DNA from: Mucilaginibacter cryoferens
GTDB lineage: Bacteria; Bacteroidota; Bacteroidia; Sphingobacteriales; Sphingobacteriaceae
Length of the DNA stretch: 64,000 nucleotides
Direction: 5' to 3'
NCBI RefSeq assembly: GCF_014205845.1
Contig: NZ_JACHCR010000007.1
Span: 1-64,000, forward strand
Part shown: piece by piece, positions 34,687 to 43,698 of the stretch
Layout: every line of letters begins with the position of its first letter
Position numbering within the stretch: the stretch's first letter is position 1
The notes under the pieces: model-generated
Databases searched by the model: none
The model's input: only the letters and a program-made list of their open reading frames with translations
Told to the model about the DNA's origin: nothing
Position numbers and translations under genes: made by a program

Positions 34687-35484
34687 TCAACCTTCGGCTT
34701 TTACACTAAACAAAAACACAGCCGACTCCCCTAATATAATCTGGTCGCCTTCACTCATGGGATGGCCTATCTGGGTAGAGTTTAGTTTGATAAGTTTACC
34801 ATCGGCAGCAATACTAATTTTGGTTTTATTACGGGGAGGTACACCGCCATCATCGGCAAATATCATAAAGCACTCATTATCCTTATTCCATTCTATATGG
34901 GCATGCTGCCTGCTGATAAACTTGTTGCTTTCATCATTGCTTACAGCCGGGAATACCAGCCTATTGATCCGGTACGATCCGTTATCTGTTACCGATTTTT
35001 TATCCCGGCCAATATTGATCTTTCCATCTGTGGCCTTAATCTGGTACTCCTCCTGTTCGGCCTCACCATTCAAAATGCGAATGTAGGCAACCGCCGATGA
35101 TACATTGTGCGCAACCTGCCTGCGGGTATGCATTAAAAAGGCGGCATCAAGCTCGGGTATTTTAGATGCCTCGGCAGGTACGGTATCGTCAAAAACAACT
35201 TCAATAGTCCAGTCGTCGGGCAGGTTAATGGCGTAGTCATCGGCAATCCGCTGAATTTCGTCCCTGAATTTTTCTTTATCATGCGCATAAACGGCACCTT
35301 CATAAAGAAGCTTATCCTCAGTGGTTGAGCTAATATATAATAGCAGCTCCTTGATATGACTGCCCTCGCCTCCCTCTACTTTTTGCAGGGCCTCTTTTAT
35401 AAAACGCAATAAAGCATCCCTTAAACTTTTTACATCCATTGGGCGCCTTTCGCCGCCATTTTTACTGAAAAAATTAAATGCCAT
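34687..35484 (-). CDS. FHA domain protein (canonical phosphothreonine-binding residues)
   Basis: A 265-residue cytosolic protein. The N-terminal 130 residues are helical and resemble no domain I know. Residues about 135-263 form an FHA domain: INIGRDKK with Gly159 and Arg160, NKFISRQHAHIEW with Ser191, Arg192 and His194, and NKTKISI near 220 that supplies the conserved Asn. These residues bind phosphothreonine. It is separated from the SEDS-PBP gene by 89 bases but lies in the same direction, and the TPR gene follows after 4 bases. It is a likely reader of kinase phosphorylation. Confidence 0.85.
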   Translation of the reverse strand: MAFNFFSKNGGERRPMDVKSLRDALLRFIKEALQKVEGGEGSHIKELLLYISSTTEDKLLYEGAVYAHDKEKFRDEIQRIADDYAINLPDDWTIEVVFDDTVPAEASKIPELDAAFLMHTRRQVAHNVSSAVAYIRILNGEAEQEEYQIKATDGKINIGRDKKSVTDNGSYRINRLVFPAVSNDESNKFISRQHAHIEWNKDNECFMIFADDGGVPPRNKTKISIAADGKLIKLNSTQIGHPMSEGDQIILGESAVFLFSVKAEG

Positions 35485-35573
35485 TTTTTTTAATTTATAA
35501 ATCTTGAGTCAGGAGTCTTAAGCCGAACGCTGATAAACCAACACTTTTGACTTCAGACTCAGAACTTCAGACT

Positions 35574-38500
35574 TCATTGAACATCCTCCGGGCTTGCCGA
35601 AGTTATACTTTTCATATAGCCCTTATCTAAAAGAAAAGGGATCACATGCTTACCGGCCAAACGCACCGCATCCGATGATCCGCGGGTCGATTCTACACGG
35701 ATACAAACAACCATTTTGCCTTTTCCGTTTGCCTCCGGAGCAAAAAATACGTACCAGCCGTCGTTTACACTTTTATTTTTAACAATGCGCTCTGGCGTAC
35801 CGCTTTTACCGGCAACGGCAATGCCCAATATAGGTACTTTAGGCGCGCTTTGGGCAATCATATATTGCGTAAGTAAACCGGCATATTCGGATTTTTCGGC
35901 CAGGGTTATGCCACCCTTAACGGGCATTTTTGTTTTGCCAATGTTTAATACAAAACGGTTAGCCAGCAAAACACCATTATTGGCTACACCCGATACCAGC
36001 CGGGCTACAGATGCCGGCGTAGCAATCAGCTCGCCTTGTCCCCAGGCCATACCCGAAATGCCTTTTGCCCTTGTTTTATGGATATTATTAGGGTCGTACC
36101 GCGGCCGGGTATTAAACTCGGTTTTGCGCCACAGGGTACGCCATTTTTCTTCCTGGGCATCATTATCCACTGGCTTGTTATAGTAATAGCCCCCCACCCC
36201 ATGCAAAAACATGCCTGTTTTCATGTACAGGTTTACCATATACTCTTCCAGGTGCTGCTGGTTAGCTATTTTAATAAAATATACGTTGTTTGATTTTGCT
36301 ATTGCCCGGGCCATGGTTATCTCCCCGGTTTCATCCGGCTCAATACCTTTGGTACGGATGCGCTCCTCTGTACTTACATGGTAGGTAACATCGGCGGCAG
36401 CCATCCCCAGCTTATTAAAAGCCGACATAGCAGTTAATACTTTGGCCGTTGAACCTGGCTGCGATGCGTAAGTAAAGCCCAGATCGGTAGTGGTCATCCA
36501 GGTAGATAGTTTATTTTGATCAGCCTGCGACATGGTTAACTGATCCCAGTTATGTACCGGCGGCAACGGGTATTGTGCCGATACCAGTACATCGCCGGTA
36601 TTGGCTTCCATTACCACTACCGATACCCTGTTATCAAACAACGATGTATCGGTAGCTATCGACTGCTGAATTTTAGTTTGCAGATCGGCATCCATCGTAA
36701 GTTTTACATCGCGGTTACGGTTTTTAAACGCAGCTACTTCGGGGCCATTAATATCTGCCAGCAACAGTGGGGCCAACTCACTGTAATCTTTTTTAGCCAC
36801 GGTCATTTCTTTTACACCACGGGGCAAAAACCGGTCTTCCTGGTAATGAGATGCTTTTACGTTATAACTACTGATAGGCATTTTAAAGCCGCGAAGCTCG
36901 GCGGCATGTTCATACTCGGCAAAGTAGCCATTTGTACTGCCATTAAATACGCCGGTATTAACATCGCCCGTCCAAAAAAACATTTGCTCCTCAAAGGGAT
37001 AAAAACGCTCCAGCCGCTTATGCACCGCCGAATCGAGGTTATAATCTTTGATCCCGGATGCCGAAAGTTTTAGCTGTTGCTTTTGGATCAACTCTGGCTT
37101 ACTGGTAGCCAGTATCAACCCATTTCTATCCAATAACGAGCCTGCCTGCAATTTATTCATCAGTATGGCAATCCTTGGGTTATAGCTAAACATCCGCAGC
37201 CCGCTTTTATCTGCAACCAAAGCGGGTTTAACCACCCATTGCTTATTATCGGCGCTGTAGCGCGATACATTTACAACTAATAATACCACAGCCGCCAAGG
37301 CTGCTGCCAGTGCAGGCACCAGGTTTTTATCTTGCTGTTTGGTAATATAACTCATTTGCACCTGCGTACCTTTTACCAAGGATACTGATAACAAAAACCC
37401 GGTAGCCAATAAATTTATAACCAGCGACGAGCCTCCGTAACTTTCAAACGGTAGCGATACCCCAGATAACGGTAAAGCACCGATAGAGCCGCCCGCTATC
37501 AGCAAAAACTGCACAAAGGTACATACCCCAATACCGGCGCTGAGGTAAAACAGCAAGGGTGTACCCGTTTGCCGCCCTATAATTATCGACCGGTGTAAAA
37601 ACACCAGGAATAATATAAATACGGCCGCCATACCCGCCCAGCCAAATTCTTCGCCTATAGATGGCAATATCATATCGGTATGGGCTTCGGGAATGGTTTT
37701 GGCAAAGCCCTGGCCTACCCCTTCGCCGGTAAGGCCGCCGCTAGCCATGGCCCAAAGGCCGTTGGCTACCTGGTCGCCACCATAAACTTCGTTATTCCAG
37801 GGGTCCTGCCAAATGGCTTTACGCTCTACCAACCGCTCAACCGGACCAGGAATAATTTTATCCAGGCCCGGAATTTTATCGATAGTTAGAAACGCGCTCA
37901 CCACTATCAGCGCCATAAGGGCCGATTCGCTCAGATACTTTGGCTTCCAGAAACCAACCATGCCTAAAATGCCAAAGGTAACCCCGGCGCTTAACCAAAC
38001 ATTATCAAAAAACCAGGTGATAAGTACAAACAGCACCACAAAACCGGCCATCGGCAAAAAATCGCCACGCGAAAACGAGAACAGGATGATGAATGTAAAG
38101 CAGATAACCATTGCCGGGCCCAGATCGCCCAATATTAAAAACAACAGCAAAGTCATCAGGGTAGCTATCAGCGCCGAAGAAAAGAACGATAAACGCTTGC
38201 TCCAGCTGGCATACTGGCTTATAAATTTTTCATTGGCGGCAAAAAATCCGGCCAGGAAAATGATCACCAGGTATTTCACAATTTCACTTGGCTGAAAACC
38301 CAACAGGTTAACTTTTACCCCGCTGCCTTCGGGCCCGGTACCAAACAAAATGGTGCTGAACAGAATGCCCATAGCCGCCACAACCCAGGGCCAGCCATTT
38401 GCGGCGCTCCGGGTATTTTTAAATATCAGCAGGCGATATAAACCAGAATCGGCAGTAAGCTTACGCAGATTGATCAACAGCATAATGCAAATTGCAAAAA

Positions 38501-39653
38501 TGCCTATGCCCAGATAAATGAGGGTATCTTTGGCTAAAAACCTATCGCGCAACGGGTCTTGTAAACTTAACAGCGTAAGAAAAGAGATACCCGTAAGTAT
38601 CATTACCAGTGGCAATATAATTTGATCGGCCTGCGGATAGCGGAAACTTAGCAGGATGTGTATAAGGATAAAACCTGCAAAAAAACTTGCGGCTATTATC
38701 CAGTACCAGGTGTTAAAATCGTCGATAGTACGCACTATAAAGGCGCCCTCCTTTTTGAGGATATTAAAATCGCGGGTTGATAATAGCTTAATACTGTGGG
38801 GTGCCTGAATAAAGTTGATCTTTTTATCGCCATCCAAATCAACTACACCCTGCGAACGGCCAAACTCAAAACCCGGCTGCAGGGGCAGCAACTCAAATGC
38901 TTTATCGGTTGGTAAGTTTTTAAACGCGTAATTACCATTGGCATCCGTGCGGGCAAACGCTGTGAGCGATTGCAGTTGGCGTTTTTTATCGCCATTTAAT
39001 ACGTATATTTTTTTTGCATTAGGCGAATTTTCAGTTATGGTATTTTTGGCTGTTGTCTCCTCGTCAGAAAAAATACTATCCCTCGGCAGTATCATATTCA
39101 GCCTAACCAAAACGCCGGCTACGGGTTCATTTTTATGCGTTATTTTACCGCCGATGTTGTATTGGCCCAAAGCCACATCTGTTTGTGCAGGTATTTCGGG
39201 AGGATGATTTTTTTCCTGGCTAAAACGGATAGAGTCATCGCCGGTATAACCCAAAAGCTCGCGGGAGGTTACCACCCTTTGCCTAAACAATTCGCCGCCC
39301 TGCTCAATGGCTTCATCGGCGTTAACATAATATCTACGTTTATTTAAATCACCCGCGTTTTCAAATTTCCCTGCGCTGCCCGCCTTACCGGCAATAACAG
39401 ATTCGATGTAATCAACGTCTTTCGGATCGTCAAAATAGTAGCCTTTTTTCAACAATGCAGCTACACTTTTGGCCGGATTGGGAGCATTAAGGTTTACTAT
39501 GGTGCCATCATTAAGCCGTTTATCAACATCGGTAAACTTTTGCTGCAAAACGGTATAAAGCTTTACAAATAATATAGCCAGCAAAATGCCTGTCAGCAAT
39601 AAAAACAGCCGTTCTAAGCCTCTGCCCGGAGTTTTGGGTGTGCCCTTATCCAT
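35574..39653 (-). CDS. SEDS (FtsW/RodA) glycosyltransferase fused to a class B penicillin-binding protein
   Basis: One 1359-residue polypeptide carries two enzymes of peptidoglycan synthesis. Helix 16-36 is followed by a periplasmic region with a carboxypeptidase-regulatory-like sandwich (about 165-275). SEDS helices run from about 316 to 762, with GFQPSE (452-457), DLGPAM (510-515), HTDMILPSIGEEFGWAG whose Asp660 matches the catalytic Asp of RodA, and SLPFESYGGSS (733-743). A second anchor at 778-798 precedes the PBP half. Its transpeptidase motifs are Ser1068-T-A-K, Ser1121-N-N and Lys1283-S-G-T, all intact. It starts on the PP2C stop codon (TAATG overlap). RodA or FtsW and their PBP partners are normally separate proteins. 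Confidence 0.93.
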   Translation of the reverse strand: MDKGTPKTPGRGLERLFLLLTGILLAILFVKLYTVLQQKFTDVDKRLNDGTIVNLNAPNPAKSVAALLKKGYYFDDPKDVDYIESVIAGKAGSAGKFENAGDLNKRRYYVNADEAIEQGGELFRQRVVTSRELLGYTGDDSIRFSQEKNHPPEIPAQTDVALGQYNIGGKITHKNEPVAGVLVRLNMILPRDSIFSDEETTAKNTITENSPNAKKIYVLNGDKKRQLQSLTAFARTDANGNYAFKNLPTDKAFELLPLQPGFEFGRSQGVVDLDGDKKINFIQAPHSIKLLSTRDFNILKKEGAFIVRTIDDFNTWYWIIAASFFAGFILIHILLSFRYPQADQIILPLVMILTGISFLTLLSLQDPLRDRFLAKDTLIYLGIGIFAICIMLLINLRKLTADSGLYRLLIFKNTRSAANGWPWVVAAMGILFSTILFGTGPEGSGVKVNLLGFQPSEIVKYLVIIFLAGFFAANEKFISQYASWSKRLSFFSSALIATLMTLLLFLILGDLGPAMVICFTFIILFSFSRGDFLPMAGFVVLFVLITWFFDNVWLSAGVTFGILGMVGFWKPKYLSESALMALIVVSAFLTIDKIPGLDKIIPGPVERLVERKAIWQDPWNNEVYGGDQVANGLWAMASGGLTGEGVGQGFAKTIPEAHTDMILPSIGEEFGWAGMAAVFILFLVFLHRSIIIGRQTGTPLLFYLSAGIGVCTFVQFLLIAGGSIGALPLSGVSLPFESYGGSSLVINLLATGFLLSVSLVKGTQVQMSYITKQQDKNLVPALAAALAAVVLLVVNVSRYSADNKQWVVKPALVADKSGLRMFSYNPRIAILMNKLQAGSLLDRNGLILATSKPELIQKQQLKLSASGIKDYNLDSAVHKRLERFYPFEEQMFFWTGDVNTGVFNGSTNGYFAEYEHAAELRGFKMPISSYNVKASHYQEDRFLPRGVKEMTVAKKDYSELAPLLLADINGPEVAAFKNRNRDVKLTMDADLQTKIQQSIATDTSLFDNRVSVVVMEANTGDVLVSAQYPLPPVHNWDQLTMSQADQNKLSTWMTTTDLGFTYASQPGSTAKVLTAMSAFNKLGMAAADVTYHVSTEERIRTKGIEPDETGEITMARAIAKSNNVYFIKIANQQHLEEYMVNLYMKTGMFLHGVGGYYYNKPVDNDAQEEKWRTLWRKTEFNTRPRYDPNNIHKTRAKGISGMAWGQGELIATPASVARLVSGVANNGVLLANRFVLNIGKTKMPVKGGITLAEKSEYAGLLTQYMIAQSAPKVPILGIAVAGKSGTPERIVKNKSVNDGWYVFFAPEANGKGKMVVCIRVESTRGSSDAVRLAGKHVIPFLLDKGYMKSITSASPEDVQ

Positions 39654-41083
39654 TATCTTTTGATGACTTTGGGTAACGAATCTATTTTGAACATACCGCC
39701 AAACAACCTGCCCGAAACATATTTTTTATCGGGGAAAAGGTACGAGGTTTGAACCGGTACGGCACAATTATTAAAGTGCACATTTTTTAATACCAGCGCA
39801 TCGTTGTGTGTAGCTATGCCTACTTTAAAACCATCAAAGGCTACACTATCCAGCACCACATATTTGCTTTTGGGCGATAGCACAATAGCCGCCCCTTTAT
39901 AGCCAGAATCCGGCTTAAACTCAATTTTGCCTTTTGCTTTAATATACAGGCTATCCCTGCCAATGTAAATGGAATCGCTCAAAATAATAGGTTCCTTAAA
40001 ATCGGCTGCCGAAAGTACAAGCGTATTACCTTTTAACTTATTAAGGGTATCCTGTAATTTTATCTCCCCGGCACTTTTAGGTTTGGCTACAACAACTGCT
40101 GCCACTTTAACAGGTGCCTGCTTTGATTGCTGATTAAGCCAGTATTGCCAAATAAAGCCGCCCAAAAACAACAGCGCCACAACAGCAAGTATGGCAATAG
40201 TGCCGGTACTGCTTTTAGGTTTTATAGGTTCTGCTGTTTCAATACCAGGTTGTTTTGCCTGCGGTTTTGGGTTGATGATGGCTTCTGCAACTTTTACAGT
40301 TACAGCGGGGCGTGTAGCGTTATGCTGGCGGGGTGCCTTATCATTATGTACCAATACTACGGTAACATTATCCTTACCTCCTTTGCTGTTGGCTGCATTT
40401 ATCAGTTTCGCGCCTTTATCTTCTAACGTTCCGTCGCCGGTTAATATACCTTTTATCAGGTTTTTATCAACCAGATCGGTCAGGCCGTCGCTGCAAACCA
40501 GCAGCATATCGCCGGGTAAAAATGGCGAGTGCCCGGTTTCCACAAAATCGGCATCTTTAGCTATATTAGGATCAAAACCAAGGGCTTTGTTGATCTCGTT
40601 GCGTTTAGGGTGTTCCATAGCCGCTTCTTCTGATAACCTGCCCGAATCTTCCAGGAAACCTACAAAAGAATGATCTTTAGAGATTTTGATAAGCGAATTA
40701 TCGCGTAGCAGGTACAAACGGGTATCGCCTACGTGGGCATAATAAAACTGGTTATTCTCCAGGTCTATAACGGCCAGTGTAAGCACACAGGCCATATTTT
40801 GCAGTTCTTTATCAGTCAGCTTTTTATCGTATATCTGCTTATTGGCATTAACAAAAGTATTTACCAGCAAGGGACTAACATCGCCGGCTATGTACGATAG
40901 ATCTTTAATGATGCATTCACGGGCCATTTCGGCAGCCACCTCGCCACCAACATAGCCGCCAACACCATCAATTACACAGGCTATAATAAAATTGCCATCG
41001 CCAGATTTTTGTGCAATAAAGGTATCCTCGTTATTATCCCTCTGTTTGCCGGTATCTGTTATACCGAAATAATTATTTGCCAT
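39653..41083 (-). CDS. Membrane-anchored PP2C Ser/Thr phosphatase with outer beta-helix-like domain
   Basis: A 476-residue bitopic protein. Residues 1-248 are a PP2C catalytic domain with RDNNED (15-20), VIDGVGG (37-43, Asp39), GDTRLYL (119-125), CSDGLTDL (197-204, Asp199) and GGKDNVTVV (235-243, Asp238); these bind the two metal ions. A transmembrane helix spans about 294-316. The outer 160 residues contain repeated short beta strands (IYIGRDSLYIKAKGKIEF, AAIVLSPKSKYVVLDSVAF, DALVLKNVHFNN) that suggest a right-handed beta-helix. The phosphatase would reverse the action of the kinase at 42165. Its start overlaps the 31-residue gene by 11 bases and its stop overlaps the SEDS-PBP start. Confidence 0.88.
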   Translation of the reverse strand: MANNYFGITDTGKQRDNNEDTFIAQKSGDGNFIIACVIDGVGGYVGGEVAAEMARECIIKDLSYIAGDVSPLLVNTFVNANKQIYDKKLTDKELQNMACVLTLAVIDLENNQFYYAHVGDTRLYLLRDNSLIKISKDHSFVGFLEDSGRLSEEAAMEHPKRNEINKALGFDPNIAKDADFVETGHSPFLPGDMLLVCSDGLTDLVDKNLIKGILTGDGTLEDKGAKLINAANSKGGKDNVTVVLVHNDKAPRQHNATRPAVTVKVAEAIINPKPQAKQPGIETAEPIKPKSSTGTIAILAVVALLFLGGFIWQYWLNQQSKQAPVKVAAVVVAKPKSAGEIKLQDTLNKLKGNTLVLSAADFKEPIILSDSIYIGRDSLYIKAKGKIEFKPDSGYKGAAIVLSPKSKYVVLDSVAFDGFKVGIATHNDALVLKNVHFNNCAVPVQTSYLFPDKKYVSGRLFGGMFKIDSLPKVIKR

Positions 41084-41168
41084 GACTTGATCTTTTAATA
41101 TCGATAAAGTGGGCCAGCAATAGTAAAACGCATACCGCCAATAAGCCTATTGATAATATTTGTGACAT
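41073..41168 (-). CDS. 31-residue transmembrane microprotein
   Basis: A very short gene between the FHA and PP2C genes. It starts in a TAATG overlap with the FHA stop (41166-41170) and its own stop lies 11 bases inside the PP2C gene, so it is squeezed between two coupled neighbours. The product is a hydrophobic helix (residues 3-22, rich in Leu, Val and Ile: ILSIGLLAVCVLLLLAHF) with a short basic tail DIKRSSHGK. It has the form of a single-pass regulatory microprotein. Its size puts it below usual annotation cut-offs. There is no family to compare with, so activity is unknown; the exact coupling on both sides is the main evidence. Confidence 0.7.
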   Translation of the reverse strand: MSQILSIGLLAVCVLLLLAHFIDIKRSSHGK

Positions 41169-42130
41169 TATGCCTCGGGTTTAAATATGTTGATACCTAT
41201 GATACCATTCAGCAATATTTTTGAGTTAAAAGGCAGCTCCACCCATTGCGGCGAGTTTACATCGCTACGGGTAACCTCCTGCTCGTTAATCATGGTAAGC
41301 TCGCCAAATGAGGATAAGTAAAGCTTGCCATCCGCCTTATTCATCCGGATGCGCAGGTGTGGCGTATTTACCCAATCACTCGGGATTTTGAACACTGTTG
41401 CATCGTTGCGGGTTTCCTCGTTGCCAGATACCACAATATCCTCGTTCTTCATCAAAAATTCCACTTTGCGGCCCACAAATTGCTTATCGGGCATAATGGT
41501 ATCCAAACGGGCCAGTACATTTTGCCCGGCTTTTACCACTTCTTTTTCGTCGTAATGCAACTCGTTGGAGTAAGGCAACTCGTAGTAGCCTTCACTGTAA
41601 TAAGTAAACCCCTTCAAAATATCATTGCTGATATCCAAAGTTTGGGCTATCCCGGTTTGGCGCGGAATGAAAGTAACCCGCAGGTTTTCTTCCTTTTTAT
41701 TAGTGCCCGGCAGCAGCTTGCCTATAAAACCTTTGTCGCCTTTTTTATAATCGGGGTGCGATACCAGCCTGAATACCCATTTGGAGCTTGATGGCTCTAC
41801 TTTTTTACCCACCTCCTGGTGTTCGCGCAGCAGCTCATAAAACTTTTTTACAGATTCGTGTACAATGATGCCAAACAAACCCGAGCGGTTATTGATAAAC
41901 TCCTGGTAATCTTCTTCGTTAAAGCTGATGATAAATTCGTGATAAAAAACCACCCTATCGGCAAAAGAAAGCTGACCGATGGATTCTTTAAATTTCTCGA
42001 TAATGTACATGTAAACATCATCGGGAGTAAGGGTTTTATTATTTACAGCGGCCACGGCGGCAGCTTTTCCATTCGGCAGAAACCAGTCCTGCAGACCTAT
42101 TTTTTGCCAAAATGTAGATTTAGATTCCAT
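41168..42130 (-). CDS. FHA-like protein with degenerate phosphopeptide site
   Basis: A 320-residue cytosolic protein. The N-terminal part (WQKIGLQDWFLPNG, then VYMYIIEKFKESIGQLSF and SGLFGIIVHESVKKFYELL) may be a helical dimerisation domain. The middle (125-215) is beta-rich. The C-terminal 100 residues (TVFKIPSDWVNTPHLRIRMNKA, LYLSSFGELTMINEQEV, SKILLNGIIGINIF) follow the strand pattern of an FHA domain but lack the GR and SRxH residues, so classical phosphothreonine binding is doubtful. It begins 34 bases after the kinase stop. The layout recalls actinobacterial FhaA, which also has an N-terminal extra domain. Confidence 0.6.
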   Translation of the reverse strand: MESKSTFWQKIGLQDWFLPNGKAAAVAAVNNKTLTPDDVYMYIIEKFKESIGQLSFADRVVFYHEFIISFNEEDYQEFINNRSGLFGIIVHESVKKFYELLREHQEVGKKVEPSSSKWVFRLVSHPDYKKGDKGFIGKLLPGTNKKEENLRVTFIPRQTGIAQTLDISNDILKGFTYYSEGYYELPYSNELHYDEKEVVKAGQNVLARLDTIMPDKQFVGRKVEFLMKNEDIVVSGNEETRNDATVFKIPSDWVNTPHLRIRMNKADGKLYLSSFGELTMINEQEVTRSDVNSPQWVELPFNSKILLNGIIGINIFKPEA

Positions 42131-42164
42131 TAAGCAGACTTTTAGATATTAACTATATCATTAA

Positions 42165-43598
42165 CTAAAAACTCAATTTTGATGTATCGGCATTTTTTAT
42201 GCTATCGCGATAAAACTGCGGATCGACTTTAGATTTATGCTTTACGCCACGCAATATCGAGTCGGCCAAAGAGTCAACTTCTGGCGGGATACTCGAGGCA
42301 TCGTTATTAACGGGTGGCGTGTGTACCTGCGTATCCTGATTAGCACTATTATCGGGCTTAAACTGCTTACTACCAGAACTTAAACTGTCGCGTGGTGGCG
42401 GAGTTGATTTAAAAAGCGTATTGTAAATTCCGCGCCGGTGTTTAATTACCATCACCGACGAAAACCCGGTAAGTACCACAAGAAAGATCATTAATGCTAC
42501 AAATACCGGCTTAGAGATACGTACCCCATATTTGCCAGTTACAACAGGTGTTTCGGGTGGGTTGTTTGCAACATGTACGCCCCTCGCGCTTTCGGTTTCC
42601 TGGTAGTATAATAAAAGCCCCTGTAGCCGTTCATTTTCTTTCAACAATACCGAAGCGTTCCAGGAGTCGTCTACCTTGTTGCTACTTACAGCCGAAATAC
42701 TGCTGTGTACCAGCACATCCTGTAATTCGATACCACTGGTGTAGCGGTTTTCCGGTTCTTTCTCCAAACATTTGGAAACGATTTTTAGCAGCCACGCGGG
42801 CACCAGCATTTCGTGCTCCTTCTTTTCATCGGTCCAGCTGGCGGGCAGGTTCTTTTTGCGCAGTTCCATTACATCGGGCACCGGTGTTTCCATATGGGCC
42901 AGCATCACCGCGTTACGGGCGGTTTCGCCGTTATCGCGCAGTGGGAAAGGTACCTGGCCGGCAATCAATTCATACAAGATGATGCCATAGCTGTACACAT
43001 CGGTCTGAAAATACATCAGCCCCTCGTTTTGCTCGGGCGCCATAAATTCTATTGCCCCGGCATGCCTTATACTGGTACGGCGCTGATCATCCGACATAGC
43101 CGAGAGGCCAAAATCCAGCAGCACATAGTTCCCCGTATGGATATTAAACTTTACGTTATTGCTTTTAATATCACCGTGTTTTACCGATACCTTATGGCAA
43201 TGCGACAGCGCGTTGGCCAGCTGATCGGCCAGTTTAATAATCTCCTTAATGGTAAAAATGGCCTCGTGGGGAGCTTTCAGCAAGTCCTCCAGGTCGGGGC
43301 CGTCTATATATTCCATCTCTATAAAAGGGAACGAGCCACTTTCGGTGATGCCCGAATTGAGGATCTTAACCACATTAGGGTTAGGTTCTTCGTTTACCTT
43401 TTTTAGCTTTTCAACCTCGTTCTGAAAATTTCTGAAATTTTTATCGTCCGTACTTTCGGTATGAATGGGGGTCGGCAATAACTTTACCGCGGTAATAATG
43501 GGGCCATAACGCCTGCCTTTATAAACTGAGCCTTGTCCGCCCGTTCGCAAAGCGCCCATATTCTCCAAACCTTCAGTTATTGTAAATACTTTGCTCAT
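42165..43598 (-). CDS. Membrane Ser/Thr protein kinase
   Basis: A 477-residue bitopic kinase. The kinase domain (residues 1-300) has RTGGQGSVYKG (glycine loop, 18-28), AVKLL with Lys39, Glu61 in helix C, HGDIKSNN (141-148, catalytic Asp143, Asn148), LDFGLS (161-166, Asp162), FMAPEQ (185-190) and the conserved DVYSYGIILYELIAG block. The usual HRD is HGD, so this is a non-RD kinase. A transmembrane helix spans about 364-385. The outer 90 residues are Ser/Pro/Asn-rich and unstructured, with no PASTA repeats. It is first in the cluster. Likely targets are the FHA proteins, the SEDS-PBP fusion or itself. Confidence 0.92.
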   Translation of the reverse strand: MSKVFTITEGLENMGALRTGGQGSVYKGRRYGPIITAVKLLPTPIHTESTDDKNFRNFQNEVEKLKKVNEEPNPNVVKILNSGITESGSFPFIEMEYIDGPDLEDLLKAPHEAIFTIKEIIKLADQLANALSHCHKVSVKHGDIKSNNVKFNIHTGNYVLLDFGLSAMSDDQRRTSIRHAGAIEFMAPEQNEGLMYFQTDVYSYGIILYELIAGQVPFPLRDNGETARNAVMLAHMETPVPDVMELRKKNLPASWTDEKKEHEMLVPAWLLKIVSKCLEKEPENRYTSGIELQDVLVHSSISAVSSNKVDDSWNASVLLKENERLQGLLLYYQETESARGVHVANNPPETPVVTGKYGVRISKPVFVALMIFLVVLTGFSSVMVIKHRRGIYNTLFKSTPPPRDSLSSGSKQFKPDNSANQDTQVHTPPVNNDASSIPPEVDSLADSILRGVKHKSKVDPQFYRDSIKNADTSKLSF

Positions 43599-43698
43599 TG
43601 AGTTAATGCAGTGCTGTAAGGTTAAAATAACATTTGTTAAACTTTACTATCTCAACATAACGCACACTTTGTTGTTTGGTTATAAAAATAGGAAAATT

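Noticed and set aside
36552..37073. 173-residue frame on the + strand inside the SEDS-PBP gene
   Set aside because: It is antisense to a gene with intact catalytic motifs, and its product is Tyr/His/Arg-rich without domain features. It is a shadow of the coding strand.
42813..43406. 197-residue frame on the + strand opposite the kinase
   Set aside because: It lies fully within the kinase domain on the other strand, and no motif, signal or membrane pattern supports it.
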